Made by a program: the position numbers and the translations under genes. The notes beneath the pieces are model-generated. The model saw only the letters and a list, made by a program, of their open reading frames with translations. It did not search any database and was not told where the DNA came from. 44,011 nucleotides of DNA. It comes from a virus. The DNA is taken from IMG/VR virus record IMGVR_UViG_3300012936_000037, positions 1-44,011 of that record, one strand, 5' to 3'. This document shows positions 25,622 through 32,932 of this stretch, one piece after another. Position 1 is the first letter of the stretch; each line of letters begins with the position of its first letter.

Positions 25622-25805
25622 ATCGACATTGTTTACAATTACAATGTTTGCAAACTTGAACTTCTCTTATTAGACCACCATCAACATCATAGTCTTTATA
25701 CTGTGTTGTATATCCCATACCACAGTGTGAAGGATTACCACAAGTATCACAGTAACTAGTAGGAGTACCTTCTACTGATAAAGATTTTGGTAGTTGTTTT
25801 ACCAT
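25614..25805 (-). CDS. small zinc-ribbon-like protein
   Basis: 63 residues. Cysteines C19-x2-C22 and C28, then C52-x2-C55-x-C57-x2-C60, suggest one or two structural metal sites. ATG follows the thyA stop with no gap, so it is translated with thymidylate synthase. The 3' end overlaps the last plus-strand gene by 8 bases. No enzymatic motif; a role in nucleic-acid or protein binding is a guess. Confidence 0.5.
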   Translation of the reverse strand: MVKQLPKSLSVEGTPTSYCDTCGNPSHCGMGYTTQYKDYDVDGGLIREVQVCKHCNCKQCRST

Positions 25806-26639
25806 CTATACCGCCATTGGAGCTTTGATGCTAGGCATCGGATCATAATTAACTAATCTGTAATCTGTTACTCTTGTATTTAATAATGTTTCTAAATCGC
25901 AAAATGGATTCATATACAACTGTGGTAATTTTTGTGGTTGTCGACGAACTTGCTCTACTACTTGGTCTATATGATTTGTATAAATGTGACAATCGCCACC
26001 AGTCCATATAAATTCGCCTTCTTCTAAATTACAAATACGTGCTAACATATGTGTTAGTAGACTATAACTTGCTATATTAAATGGAACACCTAAAAACATA
26101 TCAGCACTACGTTGATACAGTTGACAACTTAGTTTACCATTTATTACTCTAAACTGTGCCATAGTATGACAAGGAGGTAAAGTCATTTTATCTAGTTCTT
26201 GTGGATTCCAAGCACTTAATATAATACGTCTACTGTCCGGATTGTTTTTTATCTGATCAATAATATTAGAAATTTGATCAACACCGCCAAAGTCACGCCA
26301 TTGTTTACCATATACAGGTCCTAATTCTCCGTCCGTGTATCCTAATGCAACGCCTTGATTTTCTGCATTAGCAGTCCATATAGTCTTTTTATCTGCATCG
26401 CTAGTGTCATGTGTAATTTTAGCTAGTCTACGTTCGTTTGTACTGCCCTCTAAAAACCATAATAGTTCTCCTACAACTGATTTCCATGCAAGTTTTTTTG
26501 TAGTAACTGCTGGAAAACCTTCTTGTAAATTAAATCGCATTTGATGTCCGAACACACTTAATGTTCCAACTCCAGTGCGGTCATTTACTTCCTCACCTTT
26601 TTCTAAAATGTACATTAATGAATCTAAATACTGTTTCAA
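25806..26639 (-). CDS. thyA: thymidylate synthase ThyA
   Basis: 277 residues, close to the size of bacterial ThyA (about 264). R21 (NDRTGVGT) begins the folate/dUMP region. The catalytic cysteine is C157 in LPPCHTMAQF, followed by QLYQRSADMFLGVPFNIASY, the signature block, and the protein ends with KAPMAV, the conserved C-terminal closing peptide. It makes dTMP from dUMP using methylene-tetrahydrofolate; the DHFR in this gene block regenerates the folate. The gene overlaps the nucleotidyltransferase gene by 4 bases. Phage thyA raises thymidine supply for replication. Confidence 0.96.
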   Translation of the reverse strand: MKQYLDSLMYILEKGEEVNDRTGVGTLSVFGHQMRFNLQEGFPAVTTKKLAWKSVVGELLWFLEGSTNERRLAKITHDTSDADKKTIWTANAENQGVALGYTDGELGPVYGKQWRDFGGVDQISNIIDQIKNNPDSRRIILSAWNPQELDKMTLPPCHTMAQFRVINGKLSCQLYQRSADMFLGVPFNIASYSLLTHMLARICNLEEGEFIWTGGDCHIYTNHIDQVVEQVRRQPQKLPQLYMNPFCDLETLLNTRVTDYRLVNYDPMPSIKAPMAV

Positions 26640-27025
26640 AGTTCGCCTCGTTCTCGCATCTCTGCTCTAATTTTTGTAGCACTAATATTATGAATATCTT
26701 CGCCTAAGTCATGTTCTGTAAACGTGTAACCTACACCTCTACCATAACTAATATCTACAATGTTTGGTACACTTATAATCTCGTATTCTTCCCCAAACGT
26801 ATAACCTTGCTTTTCCAAACTGCTAATAATATTTTGTTTAACTATACGAAAGTTAAAAGGATTGTCGGTGTTTCCCATTCCTGCATCAGCACCACAGACT
26901 TCACGAATCATAATACATACTTGACCATGTTGTTTCAATGCACGTTTAAATAATTCAGTATGTCCATCATGCCACGGTTGCCACCTACCTAACATCTGTG
27001 CAGTAGGTGCTTTCCAGTCAAACAT
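26636..27025 (-). CDS. nucleotidyltransferase of the HxGH cytidylyltransferase superfamily (NMNAT-like)
   Basis: 129 residues. H19-x2-H22 (WHDGH) is the nucleotide-binding HxGH motif, and ISATKIRAEMR near the end is the matching ISSTxIR motif. Length and layout fit small phage NMN/nicotinate adenylyltransferase-like proteins, which would join a nucleotide to a phosphate; pantetheine-phosphate or glycerol-phosphate transferases are alternatives. It overlaps thyA by 4 bases and the kinase gene upstream by 8. Role in NAD supply is plausible but not shown. Confidence 0.7.
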   Translation of the reverse strand: MFDWKAPTAQMLGRWQPWHDGHTELFKRALKQHGQVCIMIREVCGADAGMGNTDNPFNFRIVKQNIISSLEKQGYTFGEEYEIISVPNIVDISYGRGVGYTFTEHDLGEDIHNISATKIRAEMRERGEL

Positions 27026-27452
27026 TTTGATTTGTTCCCATCCACCTTTTTACAACTTGTAATAGTTGTACATCAGTATCGTTAAACCATTCGCTTACAT
27101 GATAGTCTACATATGCCGCATAAGGACGTATAAACTTTTCATTAGTATCTTTATATTTGCTTTCTTTAATTGTATCCATCCAGACTGAAAAGTCTGCTTG
27201 AAATATCATTCTTGTTTCGTCTGTTGGGCATACAAAGTCAGCAACTGCAACTTTACCTGCTAGTTCAACACCGTCTGCTATATGACGCATACGTAGTGCT
27301 TGACGTTTGCGACCGTGAGGAGTAAAATCCCAGTCAACATACTTTTCTCTAACTTTATCAGCATTAATGTGTACACCGCCTATTAAATCAGCAAACGGTT
27401 TTGCTAGTGTTGTTTTACCACTACCTGGTAATCCAAATATTAAGATTTTCAA
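27018..27452 (-). CDS. P-loop kinase, adenylylsulfate-kinase-like
   Basis: 144 residues starting at TTG 27452, supported by GGAG 6 bases upstream and a TTGA overlap with the DHFR stop. GLPGSGKT (7-14) is the Walker A loop. INADKVR, then RMRHIADGVELAGKVAVADFVCPTDETR, follow the pattern of APS kinase (GDxVR and AFISPxRxxR). T4-like phages often carry such genes. If it is an APS kinase, it could feed PAPS to the sulfotransferase-like proteins of the left cluster; that link is inferred and a nucleotide or RNA kinase role is also possible. Confidence 0.62.
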   Translation of the reverse strand: MKILIFGLPGSGKTTLAKPFADLIGGVHINADKVREKYVDWDFTPHGRKRQALRMRHIADGVELAGKVAVADFVCPTDETRMIFQADFSVWMDTIKESKYKDTNEKFIRPYAAYVDYHVSEWFNDTDVQLLQVVKRWMGTNQNV

Positions 27453-27910
27453 ATTTTACTCCATATATCAATATATACTTCGTCTTGTAGTCCGCTCTTT
27501 ATCAATGAATAGTTCTCTTCTATTAAACTAACAGGTAAAAATGTATCACAATCATACTTACCACGTATTCGACTTAAATGAAGTTCATCAATAATCGAAA
27601 GCAAACCTTCTATTAGTTTTGCTCCTCCGACAATCCAGACATTTTCCATTGTTGGTAATAAGTCTTTTACACTTTCTATACCAACAACTATATCTGCCTT
27701 TGGTGCTTCTCTACTAGTAACAACTATATTTTTACGTCCTGGTAATGGTTGTATGGGCAAACTATCCCATGTAGTTTTACCCATTACAATCACACCACCC
27801 ATTGTGCTTTCTTTAAACCATTTTATATCTGCTGGATTATGAGGCCACGGTAAATCACCGTCTTTACCTATACCCCAATCATCATCACACGCTAGAATCG
27901 CTTTGATCAT
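27449..27910 (-). CDS. dihydrofolate reductase
   Basis: 153 residues from ATG 27910; a longer frame to 27970 overlaps the upstream gene and lacks family support. Start MIKAILACDDDWGIGKDGDLPW gives the usual first strand, Met20-loop and folate Trp. KTTWDSLPIQPLPGRKNIVVTSR is the NADPH-binding block, and VWIVGGAKLIE the second Gly-Gly site. DHFR regenerates tetrahydrofolate consumed by ThyA three genes downstream. Confidence 0.93.
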   Translation of the reverse strand: MIKAILACDDDWGIGKDGDLPWPHNPADIKWFKESTMGGVIVMGKTTWDSLPIQPLPGRKNIVVTSREAPKADIVVGIESVKDLLPTMENVWIVGGAKLIEGLLSIIDELHLSRIRGKYDCDTFLPVSLIEENYSLIKSGLQDEVYIDIWSKI

Positions 27911-28217
27911 CTTGTTGCTTATCCAATAATTTTTTTGTATAGCTTTTAATTTCTTTTTCAAGTTTTGCATAGTCTATGATAATTTCAATATCACTAACTG
28001 GACTATCATAATCCTCGCCGAATTGTTCTACACAACTTAAAACAAATGATACAATATCTGGTTCCTCGACATCTTGTAGGTCTTCGCCTTCAAAAATAAT
28101 TCTGTCGCTATTTTCTAAACATAACACCAAGCGTTCAATGTATTCTATTGGAACTTCTTCGATGTTTGCTTCTCTTAATATATTTTGAAAACTACGATCT
28201 TTTTTATGAATTGGCAT
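27885..28217 (-). CDS. hypothetical protein
   Basis: 110 residues, acidic, with a Lys-rich end (KLEKEIKSYTKKLLDKQ). The middle (LENSDRIIFEGEDLQDVEEPD, IVSFVLSCVEQFGEDYD) has no known motif. It overlaps both the DHFR gene (26 bases) and the gene upstream (14 bases). Probably a conserved protein of T4-like marine phages; function unknown. Confidence 0.55.
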   Translation of the reverse strand: MPIHKKDRSFQNILREANIEEVPIEYIERLVLCLENSDRIIFEGEDLQDVEEPDIVSFVLSCVEQFGEDYDSPVSDIEIIIDYAKLEKEIKSYTKKLLDKQQDDQSDSSV

Positions 28218-28863
28218 TAGCGGTAGACTTTTTACTTGGGCGTCCTCGCTTTGGTTTTAATGTTGGTGCCATTTCATATGCTTCTGATCTTAGCCTTTCA
28301 GCTTCTGCTAAGAATGTATCAGCCTGAGATAATAGACCTTTTGCAATAGCAGTATCGTCTAATACGCCTTCGCTAGGTGCGTCAACAGCTTGATCAATAG
28401 TTTGTGTTGAATCCAATGAAGTTTGTGTACGGGGTGCTTTATCAGTATCGTCTACCATTGAGTTAGTAATATCTCTTTCACTCATACCAGTATTCTGTTT
28501 GCGAATAATTTCGTTAACTTCACTTAATAGTACACCGCTACTACGGTTAGGAGTTAAAGTAATGTTTTCTGTTGGATATTTTTTAAGCCATCCACGCTTG
28601 TGCATTTCTTGTAACATCGGTGAACCGTCACTAAAATAACTACGGTTTGCGATTTCGTAAAATTCAGTTGCTTCTTGTCCGGCAACTGATTCTACAACAC
28701 GAACAACATCGTCGTGTGCGTAATCTGGTAAACGGTCTGTTTCAACAACAAGACAATTGTTAGTATCAACAACATGTCCTCGTTCGTTATAGATTTCACG
28801 GAACACAACAACACATTTAATACTTGTGTTTGTTACTTGTCCGATATGTTTTAAATTAGCCAT
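28204..28863 (-). CDS. hypothetical protein with AT-hook-like C-terminus
   Basis: 219 residues. The first ~100 residues form a folded-looking domain (MANLKHIGQVTNTSIKCVVVFREI). After a Ser/Thr/Asp-rich linker the C-terminus has a helix (LLSQADTFLAEAERLRSEA) and KPKRGRPSKKS, which contains the RGRP core of an AT-hook, a minor-groove DNA-binding motif. AGGAGG lies 8 bases before the ATG, so expression should be high. DNA-related function is a guess. Confidence 0.6.
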   Translation of the reverse strand: MANLKHIGQVTNTSIKCVVVFREIYNERGHVVDTNNCLVVETDRLPDYAHDDVVRVVESVAGQEATEFYEIANRSYFSDGSPMLQEMHKRGWLKKYPTENITLTPNRSSGVLLSEVNEIIRKQNTGMSERDITNSMVDDTDKAPRTQTSLDSTQTIDQAVDAPSEGVLDDTAIAKGLLSQADTFLAEAERLRSEAYEMAPTLKPKRGRPSKKSTANANS

Positions 28864-28874
28864 AATATGCCTCC

Positions 28875-29150
28875 TTATGCAGTCTCTTGAACTGCGGCTT
28901 CTTCAGGTTGTTCTTTTTGTTGGTCTTGAACACTGCTAATAAATGCAGTAAGACGATTATAAACAATACCTACTTGTGCGGCTTCGCTTGCACGGAATGC
29001 GCCACGTTGCATAGCCAAGTCAATTACTTGTGCCGCATTTTGTAAATCAGCAACGCCCAGACTTGGTGCTACAGTTTGATCTGCGGCAGGTGCATCTGTT
29101 GCATCAGTAGTTGCTGTTTCTACTTCTTCATTTTTTGCTTCTTCAGTCAT
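28875..29150 (-). CDS. conserved phage protein, Ala/Glu-rich ends
   Basis: 91 residues. An acidic, Thr/Ala-rich N-terminus leads into a helical core (LGVADLQNAAQVIDLAMQRGAFRASEAAQVG then VYNRLTAFI). Proteins with this core (DLQNAAQVIDLA and VGxVYNRL) are frequent in T4-like cyanophages, as far as I recall. The strong TAGGAG ribosome site and the late-like octamer at 29188-29195 suggest abundant expression. Function unknown. Confidence 0.65.
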   Translation of the reverse strand: MTEEAKNEEVETATTDATDAPAADQTVAPSLGVADLQNAAQVIDLAMQRGAFRASEAAQVGIVYNRLTAFISSVQDQQKEQPEEAAVQETA

Positions 29151-29186
29151 ATTTTACTCCTATTTGACTTATAATTATATACGTAC

Positions 29187-29465
29187 TTATTTATCACTAT
29201 TATCTATAGACATTTTATATGCTATAAGATTTGAATAAAAAGCATCGTAATCTGATACCTCTTCAAACCAGAATTGATACAGATTTTTACCTAAACTCTT
29301 AATATAATGAAAGCCAGTACATCCACTAAAATCTAAGCTATCTAAGTCTGGCTGATCGTTAAATTCTACAACTAAACGGTTCTTCATCATTTTAGTAACT
29401 ACTACAACATCTATAATTTGGAGATCGTTGTCGCTTAGTGTTAGACCTTGTTTAACTATTTTCAT
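29187..29465 (-). CDS. hypothetical protein
   Basis: 92 residues; alternating strands and loops (IIDVVVVTKMMKNRLVVEFND, YQFWFEEVSDYDAFYSN). No known motif. It begins 6 bases after the VWA/HExxH gene and its last codons overlap the late-like octamer of the next gene. Translated with the VWA/MoxR module. Function unknown. Confidence 0.5.
   Translation of the reverse strand: MKIVKQGLTLSDNDLQIIDVVVVTKMMKNRLVVEFNDQPDLDSLDFSGCTGFHYIKSLGKNLYQFWFEEVSDYDAFYSNLIAYKMSIDNSDK
29188..29195 (-). promoter_or_regulatory. late promoter-like octamer GATAAATA
   Basis: On the minus strand GATAAATA sits 37 bases before ATG 29150, giving a ~30-base leader with a TAGGAG site. The identical octamer precedes the plus-strand gene 32933, supporting a shared late signal. 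Confidence 0.45.
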
Positions 29466-29471
29466 CGATAT

Positions 29472-30698
29472 TTATGCGGCCTTTCTGTTCTCATCAGCTT
29501 CGTAATAAACAGTTTGACCAAACGGAGCAACTGGCTTACGATAGCTATTTTTAACTAAAAACAATGTATCGCAATATTCTGGATCTCCCCAACTATCAAA
29601 TGGCTCACCATCTGTAAACATAATAAATTGATCAGGCTCAATATCCTGTTCTTTCATAAATGTCCAGTTAGGTACAAAGTCAGTACCACCGCCTCCGGTT
29701 AGTTCAAATTCGGTAATCGAACGTCCATCGTCATCAGTAAATTCATCGTATCCAGTAATAACTGTATCAAAACACCAAATACGAATTTTGTAAGATTCAA
29801 ACTGATCCATAATACCTTGTACTTCACTTAAGAAGTCCATGCTATCTTTTTGACTAATACTACCGCTAACATCAATAGCAATGCAAATGTCAATTTGCTG
29901 ATCCCGCATCATACCTGGAAGCAGAACATTAGCAAATTGACTTTTGCGATTTGGACGCATGAAAGTAAAGTCGGATACCAAGTTGCTTTCTAGAGAAACA
30001 CGAATCATTTGACGCCAGTCCATTTTAGGCTCTGTCAGTTCGCCAATCATACGTTTAATATCACCTGGTAAGTTACCAGCCCCAACGCTCTGTGCGGCTT
30101 GTATAACAGCGTTCTTCATTTCATCTGCAATTGCTTTCGCATCATCTTTTGAAATAGTAGGAACTTTACCTTTGCCTTCTTCACCTTGACTTTGTGATCC
30201 ACCTTCTTTATTTTCACCTTGACCATCATCTATTTCTAAATGAACATCCAATGTTTGTTCAGGAGGTACATTGTTTTCTTTTAGTTCATTATATATAGAT
30301 TCAGTTGACCAATCATCGGATCCATATTTTTCATCATAGCAGGGTTTCACTTTGTCAATGAGACGGCCTATCTTCTCACGTACTAGCATAGCGTTAATTT
30401 TAAAATCGCCAGCCATGTTCCATAGTTTGCCTTCTCGGTCACCTCTACGCAGGAAATGTTCGTATATGCAGTGTCCAACTTCGTGTCCTACTAGGAACAC
30501 TGTTTCTTCGATATCTAGTTTCATTACAAACTCTTCGTTGTAATAAAAATTACGTCCATCTACTGCCGCAGTCGGACACCAATCGTTTGCTTCAACTAGT
30601 TTTAAGCGACATGCTATTTGCCCGAAAAATGGTTGCTTAAACAACATTTTTACACGAGCGGCAACTAACTTGTCATGTGCATTATCGAATTGTTGCAT
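29472..30698 (-). CDS. VWA-domain protein with HExxH metallopeptidase-like domain (partner of MoxR ATPase)
   Basis: 408 residues. H72-E-V-G-H76 is an HExxH zinc motif in the N-terminal domain. A Gly/Ser/Glu-rich linker (about 157-180) leads to a VWA domain with MIDAS residues D276-x-S278-x-S280 (AIDVSGS), then GGTDF and TDGEP. This order matches DUF2201-type proteins paired with MoxR ATPases, which are linked to protein assembly or metal insertion. The MoxR-like gene lies 430 bases upstream in the same direction. CAGGAG site before ATG. Substrate unknown. Confidence 0.8.
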   Translation of the reverse strand: MQQFDNAHDKLVAARVKMLFKQPFFGQIACRLKLVEANDWCPTAAVDGRNFYYNEEFVMKLDIEETVFLVGHEVGHCIYEHFLRRGDREGKLWNMAGDFKINAMLVREKIGRLIDKVKPCYDEKYGSDDWSTESIYNELKENNVPPEQTLDVHLEIDDGQGENKEGGSQSQGEEGKGKVPTISKDDAKAIADEMKNAVIQAAQSVGAGNLPGDIKRMIGELTEPKMDWRQMIRVSLESNLVSDFTFMRPNRKSQFANVLLPGMMRDQQIDICIAIDVSGSISQKDSMDFLSEVQGIMDQFESYKIRIWCFDTVITGYDEFTDDDGRSITEFELTGGGGTDFVPNWTFMKEQDIEPDQFIMFTDGEPFDSWGDPEYCDTLFLVKNSYRKPVAPFGQTVYYEADENRKAA

Positions 30699-30731
30699 AA
30701 AGAAATCTCCTGAACTTCTACTTACATTATT

Positions 30732-30760
30732 AATATAAACATTTTTGAACGATATGTCAA
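30732..30760 (-). promoter_or_regulatory. sigma70-type promoter TTGACA-N17-TATATT
   Basis: On the minus strand TTGACA (30755-30760) and TATATT (30732-30737) are 17 bases apart, a near-perfect bacterial promoter. It is 34 bases before the VWA gene ATG and overlaps the last codons of the gene at 30757. Host RNA polymerase would use it early in infection. Confidence 0.7.
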
Positions 30761-31059
30761 CCGGAAAGATTAATTAATTTAAATTGAATTGATTCTAATC
30801 TATCTTCAAAACTCATATATGCTTTAGTGCCATCTATTACTTCTTGTGGTGGTAGCCAATCATCGTGCCAAGTCATATGAGACATTCTTTTTGCTTCGTC
30901 ATTTTGCCAAAAATGCCAACCCCAATGGTGTTCACAATTTGCATCACACCATTCTATCCACGAGCTTAGGACACCATTGTTATTTAAATCGACTGTATAT
31001 CTAAATTGTTTTAGGTATCCACAGTTTGGATTGGTCACTAGGGTCAGTGTCATCTCCAT
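30757..31059 (-). CDS. hypothetical protein, Trp/His-rich
   Basis: 100 residues with many Trp and His (WCDANCEHHWGWHFWQND) and a Cys pair (C-x3-C), which might bind a metal. A beta-strand start (MTLTLVTNPNCGYLKQF) and WHDDWLPPQE follow. No known family. It stands alone between the MoxR terminator and the VWA promoter. Confidence 0.5.
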   Translation of the reverse strand: MEMTLTLVTNPNCGYLKQFRYTVDLNNNGVLSSWIEWCDANCEHHWGWHFWQNDEAKRMSHMTWHDDWLPPQEVIDGTKAYMSFEDRLESIQFKLINLSG

Positions 31060-31069
31060 ACTAGTACTT

Positions 31070-31101
31070 ATAAAAGAAGTAGGGCCACAAGGACCCTACT
31101 T
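31070..31101 (-). terminator. Rho-independent terminator after the MoxR-like gene
   Basis: On the minus strand AAGTAGGG (31094-31101) pairs with CCCTACTT (31077-31084), an 8-bp stem with a 9-base loop, followed by CTTTTAT. It lies 26 bases after the MoxR gene stop. Confidence 0.7.
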
Positions 31102-31126
31102 CACCCAGGAGTGACGCAACTAATTG

Positions 31127-32224
31127 TTACGCCATTTCAATCAGTGTACCGTACTTGGAAATAAATCCTTTCCAGTTTTTTAACTGATTAAACTTTACTC
31201 GTATTTTATACTTGCCTAATGCAACTGTACAAGCCATAACAACCATTTCGCTTTCGAAGTTGTTTTGTATAAACTCTAAGAAGTTATCAAATTTACCGTT
31301 GATATCTTTGTTAGCTTCATATATTTCTTTGAGTTCGTAGCATAGTGCAGTAGTCAACGAGTACTTAGCTGAAATATTATCTGTTTGTAGTTCCTTAACC
31401 TTACCATCTAAAATATCAGTTGGGTTAGGTAACTGGGCGGCTACTTGACGGTGTGTTTTAAACTTTAGAGCAAGTCCTTCACCGATACCTGAGGCAACCA
31501 TATCAGTTACTTCTTCTTCATTGAAGCCTTCTACATCCTGAATAGTATCGGAAACAAATTCCCAAATACGTGGAGTAGCAAACGAACGTTCCGAACTCGC
31601 CGGATCGAACTTGTAAAGATCTTCTTTAAAGGTTGTAATGTAACCAATTACGTCTGGATGCTGGTTGTTTAATACAGCCCAATCAAACCAATCATCGTAG
31701 TTAACACGTACTTCATAGTGCAAGAACCTGTTAGCTAACGGTTTAGGCATTCTGTAAGTAACGCCTTTGTCTGTTTCACGGTTACCGGCAGCCGCAATCA
31801 CAACATTGTCGGGCAACTTGTATCTGCCAATTGCACGGTTAAGAACTAGCTGGTAAGCCGCCGCTTGTGTTGCTGGAGCCGCTCCGTTAAGTTCATCTAA
31901 GAATAAAATAATAATATCGTATTCTTTTGCTTCCTCTTCTGTAGGAAGTTCATCGGGAGAGCTAAAGCTCATCCTGTTTGTTTCTGGATTATAATGTGGG
32001 TAACCTTTAAGATCAGTAGGTTCCCAAAGAGACAAACGACAGTCAATCAATTTGACTTTTTTGCCTTCTGCTTCATAATCTAACTTAATAGATTTCATTG
32101 TATCAGACTTACCAATGCCGGGAGGTCCCCAAATCATAAATGGTCGTTTAGTACGGAAGTGATGCTTCGCATACTTAGTAAGTTCTGAAAGTCGAATAGT
32201 ACGGGTATTTGTTTCTATTGCCAT
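31127..32224 (-). CDS. MoxR-type AAA+ ATPase
   Basis: 365 residues. Walker A GPPGIGKSD (33-41), Walker B-like IIILFLDELNGA, then AAAGNRETDKG (sensor 1) fit the MoxR AAA+ clade. RFLHYEV (MPKPLANRF, arginine finger region) follows. MoxR proteins act with VWA proteins as chaperones for complex assembly; the VWA/HExxH protein at 29472 is the natural partner. AGGAG 8 bases before ATG. T4-like cyanophages have similar pairs. Role during infection unknown. Confidence 0.85.
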   Translation of the reverse strand: MAIETNTRTIRLSELTKYAKHHFRTKRPFMIWGPPGIGKSDTMKSIKLDYEAEGKKVKLIDCRLSLWEPTDLKGYPHYNPETNRMSFSSPDELPTEEEAKEYDIIILFLDELNGAAPATQAAAYQLVLNRAIGRYKLPDNVVIAAAGNRETDKGVTYRMPKPLANRFLHYEVRVNYDDWFDWAVLNNQHPDVIGYITTFKEDLYKFDPASSERSFATPRIWEFVSDTIQDVEGFNEEEVTDMVASGIGEGLALKFKTHRQVAAQLPNPTDILDGKVKELQTDNISAKYSLTTALCYELKEIYEANKDINGKFDNFLEFIQNNFESEMVVMACTVALGKYKIRVKFNQLKNWKGFISKYGTLIEMA

Positions 32225-32256
32225 ATTTTTTACTCCTGGGTTCTTAGTATATGTAT

Positions 32257-32285
32257 AGCATAGTTTCGAACAATTTTGCTGTCAA
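32257..32285 (-). promoter_or_regulatory. sigma70-type promoter for the MoxR-like gene (TTGACA-N17-TATGCT)
   Basis: TTGACA at 32280-32285 and TATGCT at 32257-32262 on the minus strand, spacer 17. The start of transcription would be near 32250, about 25 bases before the MoxR gene. A TTTTTGC/GCAAAA inverted repeat surrounds the -35 box. Confidence 0.65.
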
Positions 32286-32335
32286 GCAAAAAGATTAAAG
32301 TTTGCCGGGCTTTTACGAGGTCGCTTCTCTGTCTC

Positions 32336-32430
32336 CATACTAGTCCGGACTTTTAGCTAGTATGACCCTGTACCACCTTGCTTAGCCATAGATTTCAATT
32401 CGTACAGGGCGAACTTACTCTCGCTTTTTT
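32336..32430. other. intergenic region with two perfect inverted repeats; possible structured RNA
   Basis: CATACTAG (32336-32343) pairs with CTAGTATG (32357-32364), and CCCTGTAC (32366-32373) with GTACAGGG (32402-32409). On the plus strand these are followed by GCGA-8 bases-TCGC and seven T's (32424-32430), like a weak terminator. On the minus strand the region is the spacer after the gene at 32483, and an AGGAGG site there leads only to ATG-ACC-TGA. A small plus-strand RNA or an mRNA structure is possible; no promoter was firmly found. Confidence 0.4.
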
Positions 32431-32482
32431 TGGCTTTAGAATATTGTCAGGTCATTGTATTCCTATCCTCCTGGGTTGTGTC

Positions 32483-32716
32483 TTAAACAAAAAGTGGTTT
32501 CATTGTTTCAAACACTTTGTTGTAAGCATTGATTTCGTACTGCCAATTTTCGTAAAAATCCCAGTCCTCTTCATCTCCGTTAGCACAGTGTTCTTCCCAT
32601 ACACGATCCATTGCATACATACCTTCTAAAAAGTCGCCTCGACCGTGATTTTTCATTGTAGTTTTTGCTTCATCAAAACTTGGTGTTGTTTTAAAAAACT
32701 CTGGGATTCTAAACAT
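32483..32716 (-). CDS. hypothetical protein
   Basis: 77 residues, acidic, Trp-rich (NGDEEDWDFYENWQYEINAYN). It has its own strong promoter (32748-32776) and AAGGAG site, and its transcript runs toward the MoxR-like gene. No known motif. Probably a small early protein, perhaps interacting with host machinery; this is only inferred from position and promoter. Confidence 0.6.
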   Translation of the reverse strand: MFRIPEFFKTTPSFDEAKTTMKNHGRGDFLEGMYAMDRVWEEHCANGDEEDWDFYENWQYEINAYNKVFETMKPLFV

Positions 32717-32747
32717 CTATGTCTCCTTAACATCAACTTACATATAT

Positions 32748-32776
32748 AATATAGTAAGACTTCTTGGTAATGTCAA
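32748..32776 (-). promoter_or_regulatory. sigma70-type promoter TTGACA-N17-TATATT
   Basis: TTGACA at 32771-32776 and TATATT at 32748-32753 on the minus strand, spacer 17, the same sequence as the promoter at 30732-30760. Phased A-tracts lie just upstream of its -35 box, as an UP element would. Confidence 0.75.
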
Positions 32777-32790
32777 CACCTAAATGCATC

Positions 32791-32828
32791 TTTTTTGTCT
32801 TTTTTTCGTCTTTTTTTCATCTTTTTTT
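32791..32828. repeat. phased T-tracts (A-tracts on the minus strand), probable bent DNA
   Basis: Runs of 6, 7, 7 and 7 T begin at 32791, 32800, 32811 and 32822. Unit TTTTTTTCATC/TTTTTTTCGTC, 11 bp. Spacing of 9, 11 and 11 bases is near one helical turn, so the DNA should be curved. It lies between the minus-strand promoter at 32748 and the plus-strand late-like octamer at 32867. A palindrome AAGATATCTT (32829-32838) follows. Confidence 0.65.
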
Positions 32829-32866
32829 AAGATATCTTGGTGATGCGTAAAAATGTAGCAGATTTA

Positions 32867-32874
32867 GATAAATA
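32867..32874 (+). promoter_or_regulatory. late promoter-like octamer GATAAATA
   Basis: GATAAATA lies 59 bases before ATG 32933. The start of transcription would be near 32880, giving a ~53-base leader ending in AGGGAG. It is the only promoter candidate for the lone plus-strand gene in this region. Confidence 0.5.
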
Positions 32875-32932
32875 CCACTACGAATAAGCGAGAATATGCT
32901 TATATCGTATATAAAAGAAAGGGAGATATATC

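Noticed and set aside
25627-25646. CATTGT/ACAATG inverted repeat at the junction of the two convergent blocks.
   Set aside because: Only six base pairs, no T-run, and within coding sequence, so not called a terminator.
32290-32470. Minus-strand reading with in-frame stops that looked like MT-stop, then a basic peptide, stop, then METEKRPRKSPANFNLFA.
   Set aside because: Could be a decayed gene or a leader peptide, but the in-frame stops and the inverted repeats make an RNA structure a simpler reading. Readthrough was not assumed.
32378-32629. Plus-strand open frame of 83 codons across the structured region.
   Set aside because: Overlaps the supported minus-strand gene at 32483 and has no ribosome site or domain; probably chance.
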